Shown: one piece after another, positions 17,050-25,792 of the stretch
Layout: each line of letters starts with the position of its first letter
How positions within the stretch are numbered: position 1 is the first letter of the stretch
DNA from: Sphingobacteriia bacterium
GTDB lineage: Bacteria; Bacteroidota; Bacteroidia; Chitinophagales; Chitinophagaceae
DNA length: 57,675 nucleotides
Reading direction: 5' to 3'
NCBI GenBank assembly: GCA_004294135.1
Contig: RDZY01000022.1
Span: forward strand, 1 to 57,675
Notes under the pieces: generated by a model
Database searches by the model: none
What the model was told of the DNA's origin: nothing
What the model saw: the letters and a program-made list of their open reading frames with translations, nothing else
Program-made: the position numbers and the translations under genes

Positions 17050-19827
17050 TTACAACTGAAGCCCTACTCTCATAAAGAAACGCATTCCGTTTCCGCCCAT
17101 TTGAACTGCATCCCAAGGACCACCTGTTTCTGTATTGAACGCCCAACCCTTGGCACCGGGCGCAACCCCAAGGTCTGGATGCACATTCAATAAATTATCA
17201 ACGCCGCCAAATAAAGAAAGTTTAGAATTAATTTTATAACCAAGATATAAATCGGTTACGAATTTACCATTGTAAATGTATTGATCTGGAACATATTTAC
17301 TCGGATCGGCATCTGAAGGCACCTGGGGATTAATACCAAGGCCGTCTTCACCGTAACCCAATAAATCTATTTTTCCAAAATAGGTAAACCGTGTTCCTAC
17401 AGTTAGTTTACTATATCCATATTCAAAATTGAATGCATATTTTGCTTTGGGTGCGGATGCTAAAATAAATTTTTGTTCGCGATCACTTAAGAAAGTTGAC
17501 CGTAAAAATGAAGAGCCACTTAATTTACTAGGAATATTAATTTGATCGATTGTCATGTTTTGAAAGTTGCCCGTGAATAACCCTCGAAAACGCTGTTTTC
17601 CAATTTGTTTATTATAATCTATAACAATATCAATTCCTTTATTGGTTGTATTAACTGCATTCACAAAAAATTGCGCATAACTCACATTAAGTGCTTGTAA
17701 TTTAATTGCCAAAGCAGGATCTAGGTTGGGATCGGCAGCATCAAACTGTCCGCTTAATACCACCCTGTCTTTAACTTTTACAAGATACCCATCTATTGTT
17801 ATACTCAATGCTGATATTGGTTTCCAAGTAAAACCAATACCCATATTTAAACTTTTTTCCTGCGTTAATGATGGGATACCCGCTAGCTTTGCTAATTCAC
17901 TGTAATTAGGGGCAATTTTAACTTCTGCAATATTGCCTCCCTGCACCGTAGTAAAGGTTGAACTGAAATTTATTTGTTGCAATGATGGAGCACGGAATCC
18001 ATTGCTGATAGATGCACGCAAATTAAAATTATTTGAAAGCTTTAAACGAGAAGCTAGTTTATAATTATGCGTAAACCCAAAATCGCTGTAATTTTCAAAA
18101 CGCGCAGACATATTGATCATCCAATGATTAGTGATGTCAATTTCTGCATCCGCATAAGCACCCAACACAGAACGTTTTGCTTTTATCTCATCCGAAGGCT
18201 GATAACCAGGAAAACCCTGAGCCCCACCTGCTACATATTTATCAAAACCCGCATTGTACTTGCTGGGATTGTAATTCTTATAAGAAGCTTCTTCCCCAGC
18301 ATACAACTGGTATTGCTCATAACGGTATTCAGCTCCAAATGCAAAATTTGTTTTATCATTTAATTCCTTACTAACATTTGCATTAAAAGTATTTTGAAAG
18401 AAGTTGAATCCTCCATCATCAAAATTGGTCTTGTTCGTACCCAGTGATGCATTAAAGGTTTTATCACCATAATAATGAAAATTATTTCGTCCCAAATTAT
18501 TGCTGATATCCCAGTTCCATCCTTGCAAACTCTTACCTCTAATGCCTGTAGCCAATGAAAGATCACTTACTTTGGTCTGTATGAGTGGACTATAAGATGT
18601 ATCATCTGCTGTTGCCTGCATAATTGAAGGGATATAAATCAATTGCCAATTAGCGTTGGTAGGAAACCTTTCAGGCCTAGCACTCCAATTACGGGTATAT
18701 GCATAGGCCTCCGAACTTTTATAATTATATCCCCCAAATGCATACAATTCAGTACTACCTTTTAATGGAATTGCAGTATTCATAAATATACCACCAGCAC
18801 TGAGAGAACCATCCCCATGTGCACGACGATAAATATTGGTATACATAAAATCGGCTTTGCTTGGGTTGGTTTCCAGCGCTTGGCGATAGGTTTTACCCTG
18901 ACTTAAAAAATTGGCCGTTATATTCATAAAGCCCTTCCCTGCAATCTTAAATCCGTGGTTCATATTTACTGTAACCGCATTCCCATCTATGGCCTTATCA
19001 TGCGTATATAATTGCTGTTCTTTTTTAAAATATGGATTGTATTTGGTATCATAAAACCCACTGTATCCTATGTTGGCAGTAAAAGTTGTAGCTTCTTTCA
19101 GAATAATATTAACAACACCAGCAATAGCATCCGAACCATATTGAGCAGATGCACCATCACGCAGTACTTCTACCCGATCAATTGCCGATAAAGGAATAGC
19201 ACTTAAATCGGTGCCAGAATTACCCCTGCCTCTTGTGCCAAATATTGCTACAAAAGCCGTTTGATGCCTGCGTTTACCATTAATAAGTACAAGGGTTTGA
19301 TCGGGGCCTAAACCCCGCAAAGTAGCAAGGTCAATATGATCTGCACCGTCGCTACCTGTTTGTTTATTGTAATTAAACGAAGGCGCAGCATAGTTCAAAA
19401 TTGAAGTTAAATCCATTCTTGATGTGTGTAACGAAGCCTGGGCAATTTGTACAATATCTACTGGTACGGGTGTTTCTGTTTTTACCCTACCCAATCTCCT
19501 GGTTCCTATAAGTACCACTTCAGATAAATTATTCACAACAGTTTCAAGACTGATAGTAAACATATCGCCCATACCAGCTGATAATTCCAGCGATTTATAC
19601 CCTATGGCTGTTATAATAAGTTTATCTGTAGCATTTGCTTCAATACTGAATTTGCCAAATTTGTCTGTTGTTGTTCCAGCTTTTGTAGACTTGATGATGA
19701 CAGAAACATCGGCAATAGGTATATTACCCTTGTTGGTAACAATTCCCTGAAGCATTTTTTTTTGTGCAAAAACTGGAATGAAAAGGAATAGAAAAATAGC
19801 AGAAATAAACTGTTTTAGGCTAATCAT
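17050..19827 (-). CDS. TonB-dependent receptor with carboxypeptidase-like domain
   Basis: This 925-residue outer-membrane receptor begins with a signal peptide (MISLKQFISAIFLFLFIPVF, cut after AQ) and a CarboxypepD_reg-like domain (about 25-105, LQGIVTNKGNIPIADVSVII). The plug contains RGLGPDQTLVLINGKRRHQT and DRVEVLRDGASAQYGSDAIA, and a barrel ends in RFFMRVGLQL with a terminal hydrophobic residue. The clade with INGKRRHQTA resembles receptors annotated for siderophores or vitamins, but no ligand can be assigned. It has its own terminator-like hairpin downstream and is divergent to an ECF sigma gene 98 bp away, which could regulate it; there is no SusD partner. Confidence 0.9.
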   Translation of the reverse strand: MISLKQFISAIFLFLFIPVFAQKKMLQGIVTNKGNIPIADVSVIIKSTKAGTTTDKFGKFSIEANATDKLIITAIGYKSLELSAGMGDMFTISLETVVNNLSEVVLIGTRRLGRVKTETPVPVDIVQIAQASLHTSRMDLTSILNYAAPSFNYNKQTGSDGADHIDLATLRGLGPDQTLVLINGKRRHQTAFVAIFGTRGRGNSGTDLSAIPLSAIDRVEVLRDGASAQYGSDAIAGVVNIILKEATTFTANIGYSGFYDTKYNPYFKKEQQLYTHDKAIDGNAVTVNMNHGFKIAGKGFMNITANFLSQGKTYRQALETNPSKADFMYTNIYRRAHGDGSLSAGGIFMNTAIPLKGSTELYAFGGYNYKSSEAYAYTRNWSARPERFPTNANWQLIYIPSIMQATADDTSYSPLIQTKVSDLSLATGIRGKSLQGWNWDISNNLGRNNFHYYGDKTFNASLGTNKTNFDDGGFNFFQNTFNANVSKELNDKTNFAFGAEYRYEQYQLYAGEEASYKNYNPSKYNAGFDKYVAGGAQGFPGYQPSDEIKAKRSVLGAYADAEIDITNHWMINMSARFENYSDFGFTHNYKLASRLKLSNNFNLRASISNGFRAPSLQQINFSSTFTTVQGGNIAEVKIAPNYSELAKLAGIPSLTQEKSLNMGIGFTWKPISALSITIDGYLVKVKDRVVLSGQFDAADPNLDPALAIKLQALNVSYAQFFVNAVNTTNKGIDIVIDYNKQIGKQRFRGLFTGNFQNMTIDQINIPSKLSGSSFLRSTFLSDREQKFILASAPKAKYAFNFEYGYSKLTVGTRFTYFGKIDLLGYGEDGLGINPQVPSDADPSKYVPDQYIYNGKFVTDLYLGYKINSKLSLFGGVDNLLNVHPDLGVAPGAKGWAFNTETGGPWDAVQMGGNGMRFFMRVGLQL

Positions 19828-19925
19828 AGCAGGTATTTTGGTGATCTGTCGAAATTACAAAAAAAAACAATGCAGCAGATTGATTCAGCTAAATGTCATA
19901 TATTTAGGGTAAAGTTTTATCCTGC

Positions 19926-20504
19926 ATGACGGAACAAGCCATTTTAGTAGGTTGTTTAAAAAATGATCCCACTGCTCAGCGGGAACTGTACAATCGTTAC
20001 AGTCCCAAAATGCTCAGTGTATGTTATCGTTTCAGCAATAGCCGCGAAGATGCAGAAGACATATTACAGGAAGGTTTTATAAAAATTTTTACCCAAATCA
20101 ACAGTTTCCAAAATAAAGGTGCATTTGAAGGATGGGTTCGTAAAATCATCGTTCATACTTGTATTAATTTTTTAAAGAAAAATAAAAAATTCAAAGAGAG
20201 TATTGATCTTGATCAAGCAACTTATCTAGAAGTTAAAGAAGAAACTATGCCTTCTATTATGCAGGCGAGGCAGGTAGTTGAATGTATTCGACTATTGCCT
20301 TTGGGATATAAAACGGTGTTGAATTTATATGCATTAGAAGGTTATAGTCACAAAGAAATTGGAACCATGTTAGACATTGAAGAGAGTACCAGCCGAAGCC
20401 AGTATACCAGGGCCAAAGTAATGCTCGAATCAATTTTATTGAAGAAAAAAATTATTGAACAACCAAGAGAACAACTCAATTGGGTAGCTGCCCTAAAAAA
20501 GTAG
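19926..20504 (+). CDS. ECF RNA polymerase sigma factor
   Basis: This 192-residue protein has sigma-70 region 2 (YNRYSPKMLSVCYRFSNSRE then DAEDILQEGFIKIFTQINSF) and region 4 (LPLGYKTVLNLYALEGYSHK and EIGTMLDIEESTSRSQYTRA). This is the standard Bacteroidota ECF form. A promoter-like TTG-N16-TATATTTA lies in the 98-bp gap upstream. The next gene, 16 bp downstream, encodes a membrane protein with a cytoplasmic head, which probably controls this factor. The divergent TonB receptor is a possible target. Confidence 0.93.
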   Translation: MTEQAILVGCLKNDPTAQRELYNRYSPKMLSVCYRFSNSREDAEDILQEGFIKIFTQINSFQNKGAFEGWVRKIIVHTCINFLKKNKKFKESIDLDQATYLEVKEETMPSIMQARQVVECIRLLPLGYKTVLNLYALEGYSHKEIGTMLDIEESTSRSQYTRAKVMLESILLKKKIIEQPREQLNWVAALKK

Positions 20505-20520
20505 CTGAGGATATTATTTT

Positions 20521-21954
20521 ATGGATCATAAGCATTACCAAGACGACGAATTTGAGCAATTCCTTCAGGATGAAGTGGGTCAGCATCGCATGTACCCCGC
20601 TGATCATATCTGGAAGAATATCCGCACTGAATTACACGGCAATCCTTCTTGGCATGCACTTACACTTATATCATTACTCGTCATCACCAGCCTTACCATT
20701 TCTACTTTTTTAATTGCGCCCTCTGCTGGTAGGTACCAGTTTAAACAATTGGCAGCAATACCAAAAAAAATATTGAAACCCCTTGAAGCTACAAGCATAC
20801 ATGCACCCATTGCTGAAGATGCTTATTTTAATCAAATAGAACCCCACCAACTTACGCAAGCAACCATTGCGTTTATTGCTCCTGTAGATAATATTGATTT
20901 GAATGCAGAAACAGCGTTCTTAAAACCATCAGAAATTACAACCCCCGCTGTGCCTGCAATAGAGCTGAAAAATACAGCAGTTAATAAATTGAAATCTATA
21001 TCATTGAACAGGTCTGCATTATTTGTTGAAGCGTTCAACCCTAACAGCACTATTGAAGCAACTATTCCATCAATAACAAATAATGAATCCATTGATTTGT
21101 TGCAGCCTGCTAAACCTTTAATGGTGAAAAATTTAATGACCATTCAAGATGAAAAATTCAACGCAGTAAGAACCCCAAATAAAATTCAACAGCGCCAAAA
21201 AACATCCAGAATTGGTTACCAATTTTATATAACTCCTTCTAAAAGCTATCGTGTACTATCCGATGATGCAGTAAAAGAGATTATTCAACCTAGTACAGTA
21301 AGTAATATTGCTGCGCAAAATATACCATTGGGACTTAGCTATTCAGCTGGAGTAAATGATATTGTTAGGCATAGACCAGCTATTGGTCTCGAATTAGGCG
21401 TTTCAGCTTTGTACAGTATTACCAAAAGATTAAAATTAAAAACGGGTATACAAATGAATATTCGTCAGTATAATATTGAAACTTTTCAAACACTAACGCC
21501 CAATTTAACTACCGTTTCTTTACTCAATAACCGAAGCATTGAAAATATCAATTTATTTTCATCTTACAGCAACAATGCGGGTTTCAAAGCTACCCAACTA
21601 GAAAACAGAACCTACCAAATATCGGTACCCATTGGTATGCAACTGGAGTTGTTGAAGGGTAAACAGATGGGATTAAATATAGAAGCATCTGTTCAACCTA
21701 CTTTTGCACTTAATACAAATACTTATCTATTGTCAACCGATTTTAAGAACTATACCGATGGCAATGGACTAATACGCAAATGGAATATTAATACCAGTAT
21801 AGGAATTAACTTCTCCTTCAAATCAGGATCTAATACCTGGCAACTAGGCCCTCAAATAAGGTACCAACATCTTCCTACCTATTCCAATCGCTACCCTATT
21901 AAGGAACAGTTGGTAGATTATGGTATCCGTTTAGGATTTACGAGACAACGCTAA
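20521..21954 (+). CDS. Sigma-linked membrane protein with C-terminal beta-barrel-like domain
   Basis: The 477-residue protein has three parts. Residues 1 to about 45 form a charged head with the pattern FEQFLQDEVGQHRMYPADHI followed by W, which recurs in proteins beside Bacteroidota ECF sigma genes. Residues about 46-66 are one membrane helix (LTLISLLVITSLTISTFLIA). A low-complexity linker (about 70-235) leads to a region of alternating hydrophobic strands (about 240-477, for example PAIGLELGVSALYSITKRLK) like small outer-membrane barrels. There is no cleavable signal. By position it is a likely anti-sigma factor. A chain that spans the inner membrane and ends in a barrel-like domain is odd and could sense the outer membrane directly. 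The barrel call rests on strand pattern only. Confidence 0.65.
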   Translation: MDHKHYQDDEFEQFLQDEVGQHRMYPADHIWKNIRTELHGNPSWHALTLISLLVITSLTISTFLIAPSAGRYQFKQLAAIPKKILKPLEATSIHAPIAEDAYFNQIEPHQLTQATIAFIAPVDNIDLNAETAFLKPSEITTPAVPAIELKNTAVNKLKSISLNRSALFVEAFNPNSTIEATIPSITNNESIDLLQPAKPLMVKNLMTIQDEKFNAVRTPNKIQQRQKTSRIGYQFYITPSKSYRVLSDDAVKEIIQPSTVSNIAAQNIPLGLSYSAGVNDIVRHRPAIGLELGVSALYSITKRLKLKTGIQMNIRQYNIETFQTLTPNLTTVSLLNNRSIENINLFSSYSNNAGFKATQLENRTYQISVPIGMQLELLKGKQMGLNIEASVQPTFALNTNTYLLSTDFKNYTDGNGLIRKWNINTSIGINFSFKSGSNTWQLGPQIRYQHLPTYSNRYPIKEQLVDYGIRLGFTRQR

Positions 21955-21984
21955 TTGCAAGCATATTTTGGATAGTTTTGTAGG

Positions 21985-22557
21985 ATGTATAGAATTATTG
22001 CACTACTATTGATTTGCTTTATAGTTGCTTGCAAGAGTAGCCCTAAGCCCACAAAAACGCAAGCCCTTCCTTCCGTTGATACTGCTCAATTTTATCCTAT
22101 TGCTGATTTTATTGCTGCACAAATCAGGTATGTTGATCTACGTAATTTCACCATTCAAAAAAAAATAGGAGCTGCCAATTTCACCGATAGCATTGAAATT
22201 AACAAAGATACTTTCTTGCAAATAGCGGGAACCATATTGGCTAAAGTGCAAAATTGGAATCGGGTTAAGCACTTGTACAAAGAGTCCGTTTTTCAAGATT
22301 TAGGTACCGCCAGCTATACCATCAACTATACATCTATATCCCCATCTACACCTATTCAAAATATAGATATTCTACTGAATGAGCAAACCAATATCCTTAA
22401 AAGATTGTTTATCAAAGAGAAAACAGATATTCATGATACCACCATTATTACCCAATATAACTGGATAGCAGATCGTAGTTTTCAAATGAACCAATCAACA
22501 AGAACCGGCAATCATTTCAATGCCGAATCAAAACTTGAAATTAAGTGGGCTCAATAA
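21985..22557 (+). CDS. Lipoprotein of unknown function
   Basis: This 190-residue protein begins MYRIIALLLICFIVACKSSP, a signal peptide with the lipobox IVAC, so Cys 16 is the likely lipidated residue. I do not recognise the rest, which looks like a soluble mixed alpha/beta periplasmic domain with repeated INYTS/TNIL strands. It lies 30 bp after the sigma-linked membrane protein and 6 bp before uvrC, probably in one transcript. Confidence 0.75.
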   Translation: MYRIIALLLICFIVACKSSPKPTKTQALPSVDTAQFYPIADFIAAQIRYVDLRNFTIQKKIGAANFTDSIEINKDTFLQIAGTILAKVQNWNRVKHLYKESVFQDLGTASYTINYTSISPSTPIQNIDILLNEQTNILKRLFIKEKTDIHDTTIITQYNWIADRSFQMNQSTRTGNHFNAESKLEIKWAQ

Positions 22558-22563
22558 ACTCAA

Positions 22564-24369
22564 ATGACACAAGAAGCTTTTCAGCAAATTTCACATACCA
22601 TTCCTGTACAGCCCGGTATTTATAAATACTATGATGCTGAGCAAATATTATTGTATGTAGGCAAAGCAAAAAGTTTACGCAAAAGAGTCAGTTCATATTT
22701 TAATAAAACCAGTACCAGTTACAAAACACATGAACTGGTAAAACGAATTCACCATATTGAATTTACCATTGTAGGCTCTGAACAGGATGCTTTTCTATTA
22801 GAGAATGCGCTGATTAAAGAATACCAACCTCGGTTTAATATTAACCTGAAAGACGACAAGACCTATCCATTTATAGTCGTTAAAAAAGAAGCTTTCTCTC
22901 GTATTTTTTTAACCAGAAAGAAGTGGAATGATGGATCTGAATATTTGGGGCCCTTTACTTCATCGGGTAAGGTGCGTGAGCTCATCAACTTCATCAAACA
23001 ATATATTCCACTGCGTACTTGCAAACTCAATTTGAGTGAAGAAAATATCAGTAAAAAAAAGTTTAAAGTCTGCCTCGAATACCACCTCGGCAATTGCAAA
23101 GGGCCTTGTGAAGGCTTACAAAGTTTAGCAGAATACAATGAGGGACTTCAACAGGTAAGAAATATGCTGAAAGGCAATCTAGGCTCTGTAATTCAACATT
23201 TTAAAACTATGATGCACGCCAGTGCGCTCGCCATGGAATTTGAAAAAGCCGAGCTGGTGCGAAAAAAAATTGAACACCTAGAAACCTATCAGTCCAGTTC
23301 TGTAATCGTAAGCAAACACCTGAATAACCTTGATGTATTTTCTATTGCCAAAGAAGATGACAAAGCTTATGTAAATTATTTGATGGTTCAGAACGGTACA
23401 ATTGTTCAAACACATAGTGTTCCAGTGGAGACTAAATTGGAAGAATCTGAGGAAGAAGTGCTTGAATTTGTAATTGGCACTTTAAGAACTTCGTTCAACA
23501 GCCTTGCCAACGAAATCGTAGTGCCCTTTCCCATTCATTATCCCGATCCTACTATTGTAATTACGGTCCCTAAAGCCGGTGATAAGCGAAAACTCCTGGA
23601 TTTATCAATGAAAAACGTGGCTTATTTTAAAGCTGAATTGCGTAGAAAAAAAATATTGCATTTAGCAGGTAAAACAGATATGGAACAGAAAAAAGTACTT
23701 TACGACCTACAACAATTTTTACACCTTTCAGAAGTACCCGTTCATATTGAATGTTTCGATAACTCTAATTTCCAAGGAGCATTTCCCGTTTCTGCCATGG
23801 TTTGCTTTAAAAATGGAATACCCGCAAAAGACGACTACCGCAAATTCAATGTGAAAACAGTAGCAGGTATCAATGACTTTGCTACCATGAAAGAAGTGGT
23901 ATACAGGCGGTATAAACGACTCAAAGAAGAACAATCTCCATTTCCCCAACTGGTTATCATTGATGGCGGCAAAGGGCAGCTAAGTGCTGCTATGGAAGCT
24001 ATACAAGAACTGGAGCTGTTGGGTGTTACTACTTTGGTGGGATTGGCAAAGCAAGAAGAAGAACTTTTTTTTGTAGGTGATCAGGAATCCCTCAAATTAC
24101 CATGGAACAGTGATGCCCTCAATCTTGTACGAAGAATTCGGGATGAAGTGCATCGCTTTGGCATCAGCTTTCATCGGAATCAACGGTCAAAGGGTCAATT
24201 CAATACTGTTTTAGAAACCATTCCAGGTATTGGCAAACAAACGATTGATGATTTATTAAAAGCTTTTAAATCTGTGAAGCATATTAAAGAGAAAACAACA
24301 GCGGAGATAGCCTCAATAGTAGGACTTCATAAAGCGGGGATAATTACCAATTATTTTAAGGAATCGTGA
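22564..24369 (+). CDS. uvrC: Excinuclease ABC subunit UvrC
   Basis: UvrC makes both incisions in nucleotide excision repair. The N-terminal GIY-YIG nuclease is seen as GIYKYYDAEQILLYVGKAKS then LRKRVSSYF. A Cys motif C...CLEYHLGNCKGPC lies near residue 170, a UVR domain near 210-240, the RNase H-like C-terminal nuclease at IECFDNSNFQGAFPVSAMVC and VIIDGGKGQLSAAMEA, and a helix-hairpin-helix end (LETIPGIGKQTIDDLLKAF). The length of 601 residues is normal. It follows the lipoprotein gene by 6 bp and ends before two terminators. Confidence 0.97.
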   Translation: MTQEAFQQISHTIPVQPGIYKYYDAEQILLYVGKAKSLRKRVSSYFNKTSTSYKTHELVKRIHHIEFTIVGSEQDAFLLENALIKEYQPRFNINLKDDKTYPFIVVKKEAFSRIFLTRKKWNDGSEYLGPFTSSGKVRELINFIKQYIPLRTCKLNLSEENISKKKFKVCLEYHLGNCKGPCEGLQSLAEYNEGLQQVRNMLKGNLGSVIQHFKTMMHASALAMEFEKAELVRKKIEHLETYQSSSVIVSKHLNNLDVFSIAKEDDKAYVNYLMVQNGTIVQTHSVPVETKLEESEEEVLEFVIGTLRTSFNSLANEIVVPFPIHYPDPTIVITVPKAGDKRKLLDLSMKNVAYFKAELRRKKILHLAGKTDMEQKKVLYDLQQFLHLSEVPVHIECFDNSNFQGAFPVSAMVCFKNGIPAKDDYRKFNVKTVAGINDFATMKEVVYRRYKRLKEEQSPFPQLVIIDGGKGQLSAAMEAIQELELLGVTTLVGLAKQEEELFFVGDQESLKLPWNSDALNLVRRIRDEVHRFGISFHRNQRSKGQFNTVLETIPGIGKQTIDDLLKAFKSVKHIKEKTTAEIASIVGLHKAGIITNYFKES

Positions 24370-24404
24370 AATGATGGGGGTTGTAGGGGTTTTTAAAAAA
24401 GAAA

Positions 24405-24435
24405 GGGGCCAGGATAGAAATCCAGCCCCGTTTTT
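24405..24435 (+). terminator. Intrinsic terminator after uvrC
   Basis: GGGGC (24405-24409) pairs with GCCCC (24425-24429), and GGAT/ATCC continues the helix inside after a small bulge. TTTTT follows at 24431-24435. It lies 36 bp past the uvrC stop codon. Confidence 0.8.
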
Positions 24436-24532
24436 AAAATCCAATATCCTATGAAAAACCGATGCTAAGTTAAGGAATAAGTATTTAATAAAAATATTTT
24501 TTTACGTACTGAATAAATGTTTTCAATTTTTT

Positions 24533-24568
24533 TAATACAAAAAGGGGCTAAAGCCCCTTTTTGTATTA
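24533..24568. terminator. Bidirectional terminator between uvrC and gldN
   Basis: A 16-bp perfect inverted repeat, TAATACAAAAAGGGGC (24533-24548) and its complement (24553-24568), encloses the loop TAAA. The G/C core with A-tract on one side and T-tract on the other can stop transcription from both convergent genes. Confidence 0.9.
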
Positions 24569-24599
24569 AAAAATACCACCTGTTTGGTACTATATAATT

Positions 24600-25790
24600 T
24601 TAGTGTTGCCACAAATCCTGCTCGTAATTAAATATTTTTTGTTTGATATTCTCACCCTCCAATAAACGATACAATGGATCTTTTATTAAAGCAATCAAGT
24701 TTTTATCACCCGGATTACCCAAGGTAGTCTTAATGATATTACTAGAAAAAAACCTGCTCTCAAACAATTCTTCCCAAGTCATTCTCGCAGAAAAGTTCTT
24801 TGGATTATACACTTCGAACTTGGTTAGAGAAGGGCGCAAATCGGGATAGTACACCCAGAATAATACCCTTGCAAAAGACTTACCCGCAGCAACCTGCTTG
24901 GCTATAGGTGCAATACCAATAATCCGGGTAAATAACCTACTTGCTTCCTTATCAAAAACAATCTGCTCCTTAATCCGGAAAGTATATACTGAGTCGGGAC
25001 TGAATTTGGCTTTCTTAGTAACTACTTTATCAATAACCCCAGTAATAGGATCGGCTACTTCTTGGGTATCAAGTGCCCCTCCCGTTAAGGCCATCACCTG
25101 ATTGGTGGTAAGTGGAATTGTAAAACGATCGTTGTCTGCCGAAAAAGCCACCACACTATCGTTTTTAATAGCACTTAAAAGAATAGAGAAAAAACGTTGA
25201 TCACCATTATTATCCTTGCCTGGATACATAAAACTTTGGTTAATTTTCTCCCTTCCATCTATTTCCCGCCATACAAACTGACTGTATAGCGCATCATCTT
25301 CCCTAAGATCTTCATATGCCAATGGTTTGCGATCTCTAACTTGACTTCTATCAACCGCATAATTATTACGGAGTGAGATTTCTGGCTTCGCATCAAATCC
25401 CCCTTGAATAGTTGTATCATAGGAAATAGTAGCAACACCCGAACCAGCGTTGCCATTTGAAGCACTTACTGATGGAGCTGCTGGGGTATTGTTGCCAGGA
25501 CGATACCTAGACGATCCAGGTCCAGAAGGTGCTTTTTTAATTGTATCGCTCCCAATATTATTATTAGCACTGGCTACCTGCGAACCACTGTTTTTTTGTG
25601 CGGTCGCTTTTGTATTAGAAGGCTTTGCTATTGGGGCTGGAGTTGTAGATGTAGTTGTTGCTGGAGCTGCAACTGCCGGAGTAGGCGCTGCTCCAGACTT
25701 TCTATATTTGGACTGAGCTATTGCACCAGTACAAAGCACCAGTACAAGGCTCCCAACCAACCCGCTGAATAATAACTTTTTCATACGCAC
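24600..25790 (-). CDS. gldN: Gliding motility / type IX secretion protein GldN (PorN)
   Basis: GldN is a periplasmic partner of the GldK ring and of GldM in the type IX secretion system. This 396-residue protein has a signal peptide (MRMKKLLFSGLVGSLVLVLC; the ATG at 25784 is an equally good start), a long Ala/Pro/Ser/Thr-rich linker (about 27-130), and the conserved domain (about 150-390) with DRKPLAYEDLREDDALYSQF, VWREIDGREKINQ and MTWEELFESRFFSSNIIK. The linker makes it longer than a minimal GldN. It lies 2 bp after gldM, the last gene of gldKLMN, and ends at a strong bidirectional terminator. Confidence 0.95.
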   Translation of the reverse strand: MRMKKLLFSGLVGSLVLVLCTGAIAQSKYRKSGAAPTPAVAAPATTTSTTPAPIAKPSNTKATAQKNSGSQVASANNNIGSDTIKKAPSGPGSSRYRPGNNTPAAPSVSASNGNAGSGVATISYDTTIQGGFDAKPEISLRNNYAVDRSQVRDRKPLAYEDLREDDALYSQFVWREIDGREKINQSFMYPGKDNNGDQRFFSILLSAIKNDSVVAFSADNDRFTIPLTTNQVMALTGGALDTQEVADPITGVIDKVVTKKAKFSPDSVYTFRIKEQIVFDKEASRLFTRIIGIAPIAKQVAAGKSFARVLFWVYYPDLRPSLTKFEVYNPKNFSARMTWEELFESRFFSSNIIKTTLGNPGDKNLIALIKDPLYRLLEGENIKQKIFNYEQDLWQH

Positions 25791-25792
25791 AA

